A stretch of DNA of 64,000 bases from Halobacillus kuroshimensis DSM 18393. GTDB taxonomy: Bacteria; Bacillota; Bacilli; Bacillales; Halobacillaceae. Under the pieces are notes generated by a model. That model was not told the DNA's origin, did not search any database, and saw nothing but the letters and a program-made list of their open reading frames with translations. The stretch is taken from the NCBI RefSeq assembly GCF_000425705.1, contig NZ_AUDY01000010.1:62001-126000 (forward strand), written 5' to 3'. This document shows positions 7,139 through 17,527 of this stretch, piece after piece. Made by a program: the position numbers and the translations under genes. Each line of letters opens with the position of its first letter. The first letter of the stretch is position 1.

Positions 7139-10100
7139 ATGACTTTCACCCATTTAAATGTCCGCAGCGGCTATAGTCTTATGAAGAGTACGGTGAAGAT
7201 TAACGATTTGGTCCATGAGGCGAAGGCCCTTGGGTTTGAATCCATCGCGTTGACGGATGAGAACACGTTGAGCGGGGCGCTGGCATTTTACGAGGAATGC
7301 CGGGCGCAGGGGATCAAGCCGGTGATCGGTTTAACGACGACCATCGAGGACCGTTCCCTTCTCCATCCCGTACGGCTTCTTGCGACCAGCCAGACCGGGT
7401 ATAAAAACCTGATGAAAATAGCTACGTGGGCTAACACAAAAGATCATCCGATGAACCTGGAAACATTCGCCGACGTGAGTCAGGGGTTGATCGTCATTCA
7501 TATGACCTCCGCCTCACCATGGGGAGAACCCTTATCCGACCGGATGTTCGAGCATATGGAGGACGGGCTGAACCGATGGATGCACGCAGTGAAGAAAGAG
7601 GACTTTTACTTAAGTATTCAAGATTTGGATCTTCATTCTGAACGGCAGCTGCACACCCCTCTGCGGGAATGGACGGTTGAAAAAGGGCTGCAGGTAACGG
7701 CTGTCGGGGACGTGCGTTACATAAGAAAAGAGGAAGCCGACGCCTATCAATGCTTAAGGGCGGTCGATGAAGGTACGCGTTATACACCGAACAGTGCTCA
7801 CGGCCCCTTCTATTTAAAAAGTGCGGAAGAGATGGAATCATTTTTTGGGGAATGGTGGCCGGAAGTTCTTGAAGCAGCAGACCACATCGCGCGCCGGTGT
7901 CAATGGGACATGGATCTGAACCAGCAGCTTCTTCCTACATATCCGGCACCGGAAGGAAAAAGCGGCGCGGCCTATCTGCGGGAACTCTGTGAGCGTGCCC
8001 TGAAGAAAAAATATGACGGAAAGAGAGAGGCTGTCGAGCGGCTCAACCATGAGTTAAGTGTCATTGAATCCATGGGCTTCAGTGATTACTTTTTAATTGT
8101 GTGGGACTTTATCGATTTTGCCCGCGCAAAGGGGATCAATGCCGGACCTGGGAGGGGATCGGCGGCTGGATCGATTGTCGCTTATCTTCTCGACATCACG
8201 AAAGTGGATCCGCTCGAATATCAACTGCTCTTTGAACGGTTCTTAAATCCGGAACGGATTACGATGCCGGATATCGACATCGATTTTCCTGACCAGCGCA
8301 GGGAGGAGGTCATTTCCTACGTAGCTGAAAAGTATGGAAAACAGCATGCAGCTCAAATCAGCACGTTCGGTACATTCGCTGCCAAAAGTGTGCTGAGGGA
8401 ATTGTTCAAGGTTCTCCATATTGAGGAGAGCGATGCGTCTTTCATCCTTCATCAGCTTCCGAAACAGGCGACTCAACCTCTCGTGGAAATCGTCCGTCAG
8501 TCGGAAGAATTGAAAGATTATATTAGAAACTCGGAAAAACTGAAGCAATTGTTCAAAATTGCAGCCAAGCTGGAGGGCCTTCCCCGCCATATTTCCACGC
8601 ATGCTGCAGGTGTCGTGCTTTCTGAAAAGCCGCTTATGGAATATACACCTTTAATGAAAAGCCAGGGAGAGGTGTATGTAACACAGCTTACTATGGGGGA
8701 TTTGGAGAAAATCGGTCTTTTGAAAATTGATTTTCTGGGACTGAGGAACTTGACCTTTATGGAAAATCTGGAACGGAAGATTCAAAGGGCGGGAAACCAC
8801 TCCTTTACTCTGGATCAGATTCCATTGAATGATTCTGCAACTTTCTCCCTGCTTTCGGAAGGAAAAACCAATGGTGTCTTCCAACTGGAGTCGCAGGGCA
8901 TGAAGCAGGTGCTCACAAAGCTGAAGCCCACTCATTTTGAAGATGTGGTGGCTGTTAACGCTCTTTACCGGCCGGGTCCGATGGAATATATCGATACTTA
9001 TATTGAAAGAAAGAATAAAAAGGCAGCGATCGAACTTCCACACGAGGATCTGGAGAGAATTTTAAGCCCGACTTATGGCGTACTCGTCTATCAGGAGCAG
9101 ATTATGCAGGTGGCGGGACTTGCTGCGGGCTATTCGCTCGGCCAGGCGGACATGCTTCGAAGAGCGGTCAGCAAAAAGCAGGGCGGCGTTTTGGAGAGTG
9201 AGAGGAAAGCGTTTGTATCAGGAGCATTGGAAAATGGATATTCCGAGCAGGTGGCCGAGCAGCTGTTTGACTGGATTGTCAAATTCTCCAATTATGGATT
9301 CAACCGGAGCCATGCCGTTGCCTACAGCTTGATTTCCTACCAGCTGGCCTTTATGAAAGCTCATCATCCGTCTGCATTCATGGCTGAGCTTATCAACGCG
9401 AATCTGGGGGACCGGGACAAACTGGCCACGTACATTCGGGAAGCGCGGGAGATGCACGTACGAGTAAAGGCTCCTTCCATAAATAAAAGCGGGGCGGCCG
9501 CTCGAGGGCAGCGCAGTGAAATCACTATGGGTTTTCTTTCCATCAAAGGCGTAGGGTATCAGGCGGCTAAAGCGATTGTAGAAGGGCGTGGGCAACAGCC
9601 TTTCCGCCATTTGAACGACTTCTGTCTGCGTGTGGATACGAAAATTGTATCGAGAAAAGTGATTGAAGGTCTGATTATTGCCGGAGCTTTTGATGAACTG
9701 CACTCCAACCGCGCCAGTGCTCTGGCCACCATTGATCAGGCTCTTGAGCAGGGAGAGTTGTTCAAGGAATTCCAGGATCAGCCCGGTTTCTTCGATCAGG
9801 AAATGGTCATGGATATGGTGGACGTGGAACCTTTTCCACTTTTGAAGAATCTGGCGATGGAAAAAGAAGTCCTCGGCACTTATTTATCCGATCATCCCCT
9901 GGAGAGTCAGCGGAAATCCCTCCGACGAAGAGGCATCCTTGCTCTTTCTCAGCTTTACAGGATGAAAATGAATAAAAAAGTCGATACGGCTGCGGTCGTT
10001 GACAGTATTCGGGAAATCCGTACAAAGCGCGGGGACCCGATGGCCTTTTTATCCATGAGTGATGAGAGCGCTGAAGTGGATGCTGTCATCTTTCCGGATA

Positions 10101-10498
10101 CGTATCGGGACGTTAAAGTGTGGCTGAAAGAACAGATGCTTGTGACAACATCGGGAAAAGTAGAGGAAAGAAACGGAAGAAAGCAGCTTATTATTCAGTC
10201 CCTTCACCCTTTTGAAATGGATGAATCCTCCCATGAGTCGGCACAGGAAGAAAGACGGCTGTTCGTCAAAGTGACGGATGAAAACGAAAACGAAGCTCTT
10301 CAACAGTTGAAAGAAACGGCACAATATTTCCCGGGGAATACACCAGTTTTTCTTTTCCGGTCAGAAGATCGGAAGACCTACCGTCTTGATGAAAGCTATG
10401 GCCTGCAGCCGACAAGAGACTGTCTTGATCAGTTGAACGCATTTTTTGGTGAGAAAAATGTCGCATTAAGAAGTAATAAAAAGAAGGCGGAAAATTAA
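7139..10498 (+). CDS. dnaE: DNA polymerase III alpha subunit DnaE
   Basis: 1119 residues. The ATG at 7139 is 6 bases after AGAAGGTG; a GTG nine bases upstream overlaps that site and was rejected. It has an N-terminal PHP domain (HLNVRSGYSLM), the C-family catalytic motif PDIDIDF near residue 380, an upstream GPGRGSAAGS loop, the beta-clamp/helix-hairpin-helix region (~780-900) and a C-terminal OB fold (~960-1050). In Firmicutes DnaE extends RNA primers before PolC takes over. It lacks the exonuclease domain found in PolC. Divergent from ytrHI. Confidence 0.97.
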   Translation: MTFTHLNVRSGYSLMKSTVKINDLVHEAKALGFESIALTDENTLSGALAFYEECRAQGIKPVIGLTTTIEDRSLLHPVRLLATSQTGYKNLMKIATWANTKDHPMNLETFADVSQGLIVIHMTSASPWGEPLSDRMFEHMEDGLNRWMHAVKKEDFYLSIQDLDLHSERQLHTPLREWTVEKGLQVTAVGDVRYIRKEEADAYQCLRAVDEGTRYTPNSAHGPFYLKSAEEMESFFGEWWPEVLEAADHIARRCQWDMDLNQQLLPTYPAPEGKSGAAYLRELCERALKKKYDGKREAVERLNHELSVIESMGFSDYFLIVWDFIDFARAKGINAGPGRGSAAGSIVAYLLDITKVDPLEYQLLFERFLNPERITMPDIDIDFPDQRREEVISYVAEKYGKQHAAQISTFGTFAAKSVLRELFKVLHIEESDASFILHQLPKQATQPLVEIVRQSEELKDYIRNSEKLKQLFKIAAKLEGLPRHISTHAAGVVLSEKPLMEYTPLMKSQGEVYVTQLTMGDLEKIGLLKIDFLGLRNLTFMENLERKIQRAGNHSFTLDQIPLNDSATFSLLSEGKTNGVFQLESQGMKQVLTKLKPTHFEDVVAVNALYRPGPMEYIDTYIERKNKKAAIELPHEDLERILSPTYGVLVYQEQIMQVAGLAAGYSLGQADMLRRAVSKKQGGVLESERKAFVSGALENGYSEQVAEQLFDWIVKFSNYGFNRSHAVAYSLISYQLAFMKAHHPSAFMAELINANLGDRDKLATYIREAREMHVRVKAPSINKSGAAARGQRSEITMGFLSIKGVGYQAAKAIVEGRGQQPFRHLNDFCLRVDTKIVSRKVIEGLIIAGAFDELHSNRASALATIDQALEQGELFKEFQDQPGFFDQEMVMDMVDVEPFPLLKNLAMEKEVLGTYLSDHPLESQRKSLRRRGILALSQLYRMKMNKKVDTAAVVDSIREIRTKRGDPMAFLSMSDESAEVDAVIFPDTYRDVKVWLKEQMLVTTSGKVEERNGRKQLIIQSLHPFEMDESSHESAQEERRLFVKVTDENENEALQQLKETAQYFPGNTPVFLFRSEDRKTYRLDESYGLQPTRDCLDQLNAFFGEKNVALRSNKKKAEN

Positions 10499-10524
10499 AA
10501 ACCAAGTCCATATTTTTGAAAATC

Positions 10525-10552
10525 TTTACACGACCTTTTCATCTGTTATAAT
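10525..10552 (+). promoter_or_regulatory. SigmaA promoter of the malic enzyme-gntR unit
   Basis: TTTACA (10525-10530), a 16-base spacer and a perfect TATAAT (10547-10552). Predicted transcription start near 10,559. Confidence 0.72.
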
Positions 10553-10564
10553 TAAGGAGTTACT

Positions 10565-10579
10565 GGTGGTCAGACCACC
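10565..10579 (+). promoter_or_regulatory. Perfect dyad matching the GntR/FadR operator consensus
   Basis: GGTGGTC-A-GACCACC is a perfect 7+1+7 palindrome. Its core TGGTCAGACCA fits TGGTNNNACCA, the FadR-subfamily GntR operator. It sits just downstream of the predicted transcription start, where a bound repressor would block elongation. A FadR-type gene is the next gene but one. Confidence 0.65.
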
Positions 10580-10622
10580 TGGGTCGGTTTAATCATTCAT
10601 TCATTTAAAGGAGCGTGTTGTT

Positions 10623-11861
10623 GTGTCAAATCTGCGAGATGAAGCATTGCATATACACCGAGTGAACAAGGGGAAGCTGGAAACACATTCAAAAGTACCT
10701 GTACGGAATGCTAAGGATCTAAGTCTTGCCTACTCCCCTGGAGTGGCTGAGCCATGTAAGGAAATCTACGACCATAAAGAAACGGTCTACGATTATACCA
10801 TGAAGGGAAACATGGTGGCCGTGGTCAGTGACGGCTCTGCCGTGCTTGGACTTGGAAATATCGGTCCTGAGGCTGCTCTTCCAGTCATGGAAGGGAAAGC
10901 CGCATTGTTCAAAAGCTTTGCCGGTGTTGATGCTTTTCCTATCTGCCTGAACACGAGAGAGATTGATCAGATTGTGCAGACGGTGAAGTTGATGGAGCCT
11001 ACGTTTGGCGGCGTAAACCTTGAGGATATCGCTGCACCAAACTGCTTCATCATTGAAGAGCGTTTGAAGAAAGAAACGAACATCCCGATCTTCCATGATG
11101 ATCAGCACGGAACGGCCATCGTGACGGTCGCAGGCTTGATGAACGCTTTGAAGCTGACAGGAAAATCTTGGTCGGATATTAAAGTGGTGGCCAATGGGGC
11201 AGGGGCCGCAGGAATTGCTATTATTAAATTACTTTATCATTTCGGTGTACGTGATATTATTATGTGTGATTCCAAAGGCGCTATCTTTGAAGGCCGCGAC
11301 TACGGAATGAATGATGTCAAAGATGAAATTGCTAAAATTACGAATAAAGACCGTGTCGAGGGTGCCCTTGAGGAGGTCATGGAAGATGCTGACGTCTTCA
11401 TCGGTGTATCTGTGGGTGGTTTGTTGTCCAAAGAAACGGTCTCCCGTATGAAGGATGACTCCATCATCTTTGCCATGGCCAACCCGGAACCGGAAATCAT
11501 GCCGGATGATGCGAAGGAAGCAGGGGCCCGTGTCATCGGTACAGGACGGTCCGATTTTCCTAACCAGGTAAATAACGTTCTGGCTTTTCCAGGAATCTTC
11601 CGGGGGGCTCTTGATGTACGTGCGACTCGAATCAATGAGAAAATGAAAATCGCAGCTGCGGAGGCGATTGCTTCTCTTGTAAGTGAGGAAGAGTTGAATG
11701 AGGATTATGTTATTCCTGCTCCCTTTGATCCGCGTGTAGCTCCAGCTGTGGCAGCAAGCGTTGCTAAGGCCGCGATGGAATCAGGCGTAGCCCGTCATCA
11801 TGTAGACCCTGAAGAGGTGGCAGAAAAGACGAGACAGCTCACTTTAATTGATGAAGAATAA
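10623..11861 (+). CDS. ytsJ: NAD(P)-dependent malic enzyme (YtsJ-type)
   Basis: 412 residues, GTG start 8 bases after AAGGAGCG. It decarboxylates malate to pyruvate with production of NAD(P)H. Clear features are YSPGVAEPCKEI (residues ~39-50), a Lys/Asp substrate site in LEDIAAPNCF, the FHDDQHGTA metal motif (~155) and the dinucleotide site ANGAGAAGIA (~190). It is very similar along its whole length to B. subtilis YtsJ, the main NADP-dependent malic enzyme there. It lies between dnaE and the gntR/accDA genes, so it may supply NADPH for lipid synthesis. A GntR-type operator overlaps its transcription start. Confidence 0.96.
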   Translation: MSNLRDEALHIHRVNKGKLETHSKVPVRNAKDLSLAYSPGVAEPCKEIYDHKETVYDYTMKGNMVAVVSDGSAVLGLGNIGPEAALPVMEGKAALFKSFAGVDAFPICLNTREIDQIVQTVKLMEPTFGGVNLEDIAAPNCFIIEERLKKETNIPIFHDDQHGTAIVTVAGLMNALKLTGKSWSDIKVVANGAGAAGIAIIKLLYHFGVRDIIMCDSKGAIFEGRDYGMNDVKDEIAKITNKDRVEGALEEVMEDADVFIGVSVGGLLSKETVSRMKDDSIIFAMANPEPEIMPDDAKEAGARVIGTGRSDFPNQVNNVLAFPGIFRGALDVRATRINEKMKIAAAEAIASLVSEEELNEDYVIPAPFDPRVAPAVAASVAKAAMESGVARHHVDPEEVAEKTRQLTLIDEE

Positions 11862-11870
11862 GTGCCGGAA

Positions 11871-11894
11871 AAGGGGAAAGGAATCTTTCCCCTT
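11871..11894 (+). other. Perfect 10-bp hairpin between ytsJ and gntR
   Basis: AAGGGGAAAG / CTTTCCCCTT with a GAAT loop. No T-tract follows (next bases ACATATGG), so it is unlikely to be an intrinsic terminator. It may set the 3' end of the ytsJ message or lower gntR expression. Confidence 0.6.
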
Positions 11895-11939
11895 ACATAT
11901 GGCCATAGGATAAAAGCGGGAAAGAGGTGTTCGGGTACG

Positions 11940-12533
11940 TTGACTAAACCACAAGGGAAGGTATATGAAGGGGTTTTGTATCAATTGAAAGCCTACATTG
12001 AGGAGAATCAATTGAGCCCTGGTGATAAGCTGCCTTCTGAACGCGAACTAAGCGAACAGCTCGGTGTAGGAAGGTCATCGATCCGCGAGGCGTTCCGCGC
12101 AATGGAACTGCTCGGTCTGATTGAAACCCGCCGCGGAGAAGGTACCTATATGAGATCCTACCGCCCGTATCATATGGTTGAACTGCTGTCGAACTTCCTG
12201 TTAACGGAAAAGAGGACAAAAGAGGAACTATTGACAGCTATGCAGATGATCGAGAAAGAAGTATTGACGATTCTGCAGCATAAGCTGACCAGCGAACAGC
12301 TCCACCGTCTAAAAGACATCATAGAAGGACATGTTGGTAAGGAAAGGCATCACCATGTGTTTGACTATCTTTTTTCTACATGTGGGCAGGAGCTGCTTTT
12401 CTCTATGTGGCAGTTTATAGCCGGATTTACCAATACCGTACATCATGTGCACTATGATAAAAGCTGGTATGATGCTGTGGCGGAAACCCTGCAGAAGGGC
12501 AATACAATGGATATCATACAGCTCTATCGTTGA
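11940..12533 (+). CDS. FadR-subfamily GntR transcriptional regulator
   Basis: 197 residues from TTG at 11940, 10 bases after AAAGAGGTG. A GTG at 11862 would also be in frame, but translation from it would run through the 11871 hairpin and it has no ribosome binding site. The N-terminal winged helix (residues ~5-70) contains LSPGDKLPSERELSEQLGVG and the GntR signature RREAFRAME-like SIREAFRAMELLGLIE. The C-terminal ~120 residues are helical like FCD domains, but the usual Asp and His metal ligands are not evident. It probably binds the dyad at 10565-10579 and controls ytsJ and itself; an acyl-CoA or organic acid ligand is a guess. Confidence 0.85.
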   Translation: MTKPQGKVYEGVLYQLKAYIEENQLSPGDKLPSERELSEQLGVGRSSIREAFRAMELLGLIETRRGEGTYMRSYRPYHMVELLSNFLLTEKRTKEELLTAMQMIEKEVLTILQHKLTSEQLHRLKDIIEGHVGKERHHHVFDYLFSTCGQELLFSMWQFIAGFTNTVHHVHYDKSWYDAVAETLQKGNTMDIIQLYR

Positions 12534-12633
12534 AAATGATGTCGAAACCATAACGACAAATTCAGCAGTATTACGCAAAGTACTTTTTGTATATTGAATA
12601 GAAAGGAAGCTTTGTCCCAAAGGAGGAATCACC

Positions 12634-13494
12634 TTGCTTAGAGACTTTTTCAGCAAGAAAAAAAGGTATGCATCCATACCAAGCCAGGAAGCCAAACAGG
12701 ATGTACCGGAAGGTTTAATGCAGAAATGCCCCAACTGTCAAAAAATCTTCTATCGTAAAGAATTAAATCGGAATATGAATGTCTGCCCATATTGTGATCA
12801 TCATCACCGTCTCAATGCTTATGAACGGATTGAGCACTTGTTTGATGAGGGTACGTTTACCGAATGGGATAAGCATATGATTTCCAGCAACCCGCTCGGC
12901 TTTCCAGATTACGAGGAGAAATTAGAGAAAGACCGGTTGAAATCCGACCTCAATGAAGCTGTAGTAACGGGTAAAGCCCGGATGAACGGCCTTGAGGCGG
13001 CAGTAGCTGTCATGGATGCCCGGTTCAGAATGGGGAGTATGGGATCCGTGGTCGGTGAAAAAATAACGAACGCCATTGAAAAGGCCCGCGAAGAAGGGAT
13101 TCCATTTATCATCTTTACGGCATCCGGGGGCGCACGTATGCAGGAAGGAGTCCTCAGTCTCATGCAGATGGGAAAAACTTCTGTAGCGCTGCAGCGCCTT
13201 CATGCAGAAGGGGGCTTGTTCATTTCTGTCATGACTCACCCGACTACAGGCGGTGTATCAGCCAGTTTTGCTTCCCTTGGTGATTATAACTTTGCAGAAC
13301 CTGGAGCTTTGATTGGTTTTGCGGGACGAAGGATTATTGAACAGACCATCCGGGAAAAACTGCCGGATGATTTTCAGACGGCTGAATTTCTGTTGGAGCA
13401 TGGCCAGCTGGACCGTGTTGTCCACCGCCATGAACTGAGAGAGACACTGACCACTGTTCTGGATCTTCACGCAGTAGGAGGAAGCCGGTTATGA
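12634..13494 (+). CDS. accD: Acetyl-CoA carboxylase carboxyltransferase beta subunit
   Basis: 286 residues, TTG start behind AAAGGAGGAATCACC. An N-terminal zinc ribbon (Cys32, Cys35, Cys51, Cys54) precedes the crotonase-like carboxyltransferase fold with [12 protein letters not shown] and the [14 protein letters not shown] loop. With AccA it transfers CO2 from carboxybiotin to acetyl-CoA, making malonyl-CoA for fatty-acid synthesis. Its last four bases overlap the accA start (ATGA), indicating translational coupling. No FapR-type site is visible upstream. Confidence 0.97.
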   Translation: MLRDFFSKKKRYASIPSQEAKQDVPEGLMQKCPNCQKIFYRKELNRNMNVCPYCDHHHRLNAYERIEHLFDEGTFTEWDKHMISSNPLGFPDYEEKLEKDRLKSDLNEAVVTGKARMNGLEAAVAVMDARFRMGSMGSVVGEKITNAIEKAREEGIPFIIFTASGGARMQEGVLSLMQMGKTSVALQRLHAEGGLFISVMTHPTTGGVSASFASLGDYNFAEPGALIGFAGRRIIEQTIREKLPDDFQTAEFLLEHGQLDRVVHRHELRETLTTVLDLHAVGGSRL

Positions 13495-14453
13495 AACACG
13501 TGTTAGAATTTGAAAAACCAGTCATCGAACTAAGAGAAAAAATTGTAGATTTGAAACAGCTCACAGACAGCAGTGAAATGGATTTAAGCGATGAAATCGC
13601 CAAGCTGGAAAAACGTCTGGAAAAGCTGGAAACGGACGTCTATGACCGGATGGCGCCATGGGACAGAGTCCAAATGGCCCGCCATCCGGAGCGGCCGACG
13701 ACCCTTGATTATATTGAGCACTTATTTACAGATTTCCTGGAGCTTCATGGAGATCGTACATTTGGTGATGATGCGGCCATTGTTTCTGGAATTGCCAGGT
13801 TCAATGAACAGCCAGTCACAGTCATTGGTCATCAGCGGGGGAAAGATACGAAAGAAAACATCCGCCGTAACTTCGGGATGCCTCATCCGGAAGGGTATCG
13901 TAAAGCGCTTCGTTTAATGAAGCAGGCGGAGAAGTTCAAGCGCCCGATCATTACGTTCATCGATACGAAAGGCGCTTATCCAGGGAAAGCAGCAGAAGAA
14001 CGCGGGCAGAGTGAAGCGATTGCCCGCAATTTGATGGAAATGGCCGGCTTGACCGTGCCCATCATCTGCATTGTCATTGGTGAAGGAGGAAGTGGGGGAG
14101 CTCTCGGACTCGGCATCGGAGATAAAATATTCATGCTGGAAAACTCCACGTATTCCGTTATTTCTCCAGAAGGAGCATCGTCCATTTTATGGAAGGATGC
14201 GGGTCTTGCTCAGGAGGCCGCTGAATCGATGAAGATTACTTCCTACGACTTGAAAAAATTAAACGTCATTGACGGTGTCATCCCAGAAGTGAGGGGTGGA
14301 GCCCACCGTGATGTCGAGAAGCAGGCGCAGGAAATCAAACAGGTACTGACCGATTCTCTGAATGAACTTCATACTTTGAATCATGATCAACTGTTGGAGA
14401 ATCGTTTCAAAAAATATAAAAACATTGGCGATTACTCATATCTTGATTTATAA
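13491..14453 (+). CDS. accA: Acetyl-CoA carboxylase carboxyltransferase alpha subunit
   Basis: 320 residues, ATG within the accD stop region. An N-terminal helical part ([14 protein letters not shown]) is followed by the carboxyltransferase core with [22 protein letters not shown] and [16 protein letters not shown], then [12 protein letters not shown]. Together with AccD it forms the alpha2beta2 carboxyltransferase of bacterial acetyl-CoA carboxylase. The biotin carboxylase and carrier genes are not in this window. Confidence 0.97.
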   Translation: MKHVLEFEKPVIELREKIVDLKQLTDSSEMDLSDEIAKLEKRLEKLETDVYDRMAPWDRVQMARHPERPTTLDYIEHLFTDFLELHGDRTFGDDAAIVSGIARFNEQPVTVIGHQRGKDTKENIRRNFGMPHPEGYRKALRLMKQAEKFKRPIITFIDTKGAYPGKAAEERGQSEAIARNLMEMAGLTVPIICIVIGEGGSGGALGLGIGDKIFMLENSTYSVISPEGASSILWKDAGLAQEAAESMKITSYDLKKLNVIDGVIPEVRGGAHRDVEKQAQEIKQVLTDSLNELHTLNHDQLLENRFKKYKNIGDYSYLDL

Positions 14454-14489
14454 TGGTAGGGTTGAAATATAAAGGTCCGTTATTGGAAG

Positions 14490-14512
14490 GTCGCACATTT
14501 CGTGCGGCTTTT
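14490..14512 (+). terminator. Weak terminator after accA
   Basis: GTCGCAC / GTGCGGC (one G-U pair), loop ATTTC, then TTTT. Short stem and short T-run, so termination is probably partial. Confidence 0.5.
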
Positions 14513-14526
14513 CGCATCTTTACAGG

Positions 14527-14541
14527 ATGGTAACGTTATCA
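14527..14541 (+). promoter_or_regulatory. cre-like site upstream of pfkA
   Basis: ATGGTAACGTTATCA differs at one position from the CcpA consensus WTGNAANCGNWNNCW and is nearly palindromic. It lies 133 bases before the pfkA start. No clear -35/-10 pair was found nearby, so whether it would act positively or negatively is open. Confidence 0.45.
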
Positions 14542-14652
14542 CGGGAAAAAGAATGGTCCGGCTGTGCAAAAAAGGGTAGACTGTAAAGGGAGTCCTAGAG
14601 ATCAGGGGGACTGAGGTTTCAATTCATCTTTAGTTGGAAACAACATAAATAG

Positions 14653-15633
<981 letters not shown>

Positions 15634-15662
15634 ACGTAAGAGGCACTAGAGGAGGAAATAAT

Positions 15663-17426
15663 ATGTTTAGAAAAACAAAAATCGTCAGCACAATTGGACC
15701 AGCGTCTGAATCTGTAGAAAAGTTGACACAGCTTATCGAATCAGGGATGAACGTCGCCCGTCTGAACTTTTCACACGGAGATTTCGATGAACATGGCGCA
15801 CGTATTACAAACATCCGTGAAGCTTCAAAAGCCGTAGGGAAGACTGTAGCGATCCTTCTGGATACCAAAGGTCCGGAAATTCGTACCGGTTCTCTAAAAG
15901 GTGGAGAGTGCTACCTTGAAAAAGGATCCACAGCCTACGTATCCATGAAGGATATCGAAGGCGATGCAGGACGCTTCTCTGTGACTTATTCCGGTCTCAT
16001 CAACGACGTGCACCCTGGATCCAAAATCCTTCTTGATGACGGTCTTGTGGAACTTCAGGTGGAAGAAGTAGACAAGGAAAATGAAGAAATCAAGACAACC
16101 GTTCTTAACAATGGACCATTGAAGAACAAAAAAGGGGTCAACGTTCCAAACGTGAGCGTCAACCTGCCTGGTATTACAGAAAAAGATGCCAAGGATATCG
16201 AGTTCGGAATTGAGCAGGGTGTTGATTTCATCGCTGCATCTTTCGTACGTCGTGCCTCTGATGTTCTTGAAATCAAAGAACTTCTTGAAAAGCATAACGC
16301 CAACCATATTCAAATCATTCCAAAAATCGAGAACCAGGAAGGTGTCGACAACATCGACGAAATTCTTGAAGTCAGTGATGGATTGATGGTTGCCCGTGGT
16401 GACCTTGGTGTTGAAATTCCAGCAGAAGATGTACCTCTTGTACAGAAGCAGTTGATCCGCAAATGCAACAAAGCCGGCAAGCCGGTTATTACAGCCACAC
16501 AAATGCTTGATTCCATGCAGCGCAACCCACGTCCAACGCGTGCGGAAGCTTCTGACGTAGCCAATGCCATTTTTGATGGCACCGATGCGATCATGCTTTC
16601 CGGCGAAACAGCTGCTGGTGACTATCCGGTGGAAGCTGTCCAAACGATGCATAATATTGCATCCAAAACAGAAACAGGCTTGAACCACGTATCCCTGCTG
16701 CAGGACCGCTCCAAGCACAGTGACATGACAATTACGGATGCCATCAGCCAGTCTGTTACCCACACAGCGATCAACCTGGATGCAGCAGCCATCGTTACGC
16801 CGACTGAAAGCGGACATACAGCCCGCATGATTTCCAAGTATCGTCCAAAAGCTCCGATCGTAGCGATTACATCTGACGAAGAAGTAAATCGCAAGCTTTC
16901 TCTTGTATGGGGTGTCTATGCAGTGATGGGGCCTCGCGCGTACTCTACGGATGACATGCTTGATGTTGCCGTTGAACGCAGCCTTGCTTCAGGTCTTGCT
17001 GACCGCGGTGACCGTGTCATCATTACAGGAGGCGTACCTGTAGGTGAGAGCGGTACAACCAACCTGATGAAAGTTCACGTCATCGGTGATGTTTTAGTCA
17101 AAGGCCAGGGTGTCGGCCAGAAGAGCGCGTATGGTCGTGCCATCATCGCTAAAGATGCTCAGGATGCCATCAACCGTGTAGAAGACGGCGATATCATCGT
17201 CACTCACGGAACCGATCGTGACATGATGCCTGCCATCGAAAAGGCAGCTGGAATCGTTACACTTGAAGGCGGTCTGACTTCCCACGCAGCCGTTGTCGGA
17301 CTTAGCCTTGGTATCCCGGTTATCGTCGGCGTACCAAATGCTCTTGAACTGATCAAGGATGGTTCCGATCTTACCATTGACAGTTCCCGTGGTGACATTT
17401 ACGAAGGACATGCAAGCGTCCTGTAA
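15663..17426 (+). CDS. pyk: Pyruvate kinase with C-terminal PEP-utiliser domain
   Basis: 587 residues, ATG behind AGAGGAGGAAATA. The core (residues ~1-475) shows [22 protein letters not shown] [11 protein letters not shown], the signature IPKIENQEG and the ATQMLDSM loop. The last ~110 residues form the phosphohistidine-like domain typical of Bacillaceae and Geobacillus enzymes, with [11 protein letters not shown] around residue 541. It makes pyruvate and ATP from PEP. Second gene of the pfkA-pyk operon; a strong terminator follows. Confidence 0.97.
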   Translation: MFRKTKIVSTIGPASESVEKLTQLIESGMNVARLNFSHGDFDEHGARITNIREASKAVGKTVAILLDTKGPEIRTGSLKGGECYLEKGSTAYVSMKDIEGDAGRFSVTYSGLINDVHPGSKILLDDGLVELQVEEVDKENEEIKTTVLNNGPLKNKKGVNVPNVSVNLPGITEKDAKDIEFGIEQGVDFIAASFVRRASDVLEIKELLEKHNANHIQIIPKIENQEGVDNIDEILEVSDGLMVARGDLGVEIPAEDVPLVQKQLIRKCNKAGKPVITATQMLDSMQRNPRPTRAEASDVANAIFDGTDAIMLSGETAAGDYPVEAVQTMHNIASKTETGLNHVSLLQDRSKHSDMTITDAISQSVTHTAINLDAAAIVTPTESGHTARMISKYRPKAPIVAITSDEEVNRKLSLVWGVYAVMGPRAYSTDDMLDVAVERSLASGLADRGDRVIITGGVPVGESGTTNLMKVHVIGDVLVKGQGVGQKSAYGRAIIAKDAQDAINRVEDGDIIVTHGTDRDMMPAIEKAAGIVTLEGGLTSHAAVVGLSLGIPVIVGVPNALELIKDGSDLTIDSSRGDIYEGHASVL

Positions 17427-17438
17427 TAGGTAGAAGGA

Positions 17439-17473
17439 AAGGCAGGGATTGAGATCCCTGCCTTTTATTTTTT
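17439..17473 (+). terminator. Terminator after pyk
   Basis: Perfect 10-bp stem AAGGCAGGGA / TCCCTGCCTT, loop TTGAGA, then TTATTTTTT. The T-run touches the -35 box of the fxsA promoter. Confidence 0.93.
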
Positions 17474-17499
17474 ACCTTACAGCTTTATAAAGGTATAAT
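17471..17499 (+). promoter_or_regulatory. SigmaA promoter for fxsA
   Basis: TTTACC (17471-17476), 17 bases, TATAAT (17494-17499). The -10 box contains an in-frame ATG, which therefore cannot be the fxsA start. Confidence 0.72.
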
Positions 17500-17527
17500 G
17501 GAGGAAAGAAAAAGAAGGGAAGATGCT

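Noticed and set aside
11862-11939. Upstream in-frame extension of the GntR regulator from GTG 11862.
   Set aside because: No Shine-Dalgarno sequence, and it crosses a 10-bp hairpin; TTG 11940 has AAAGAGGTG upstream.
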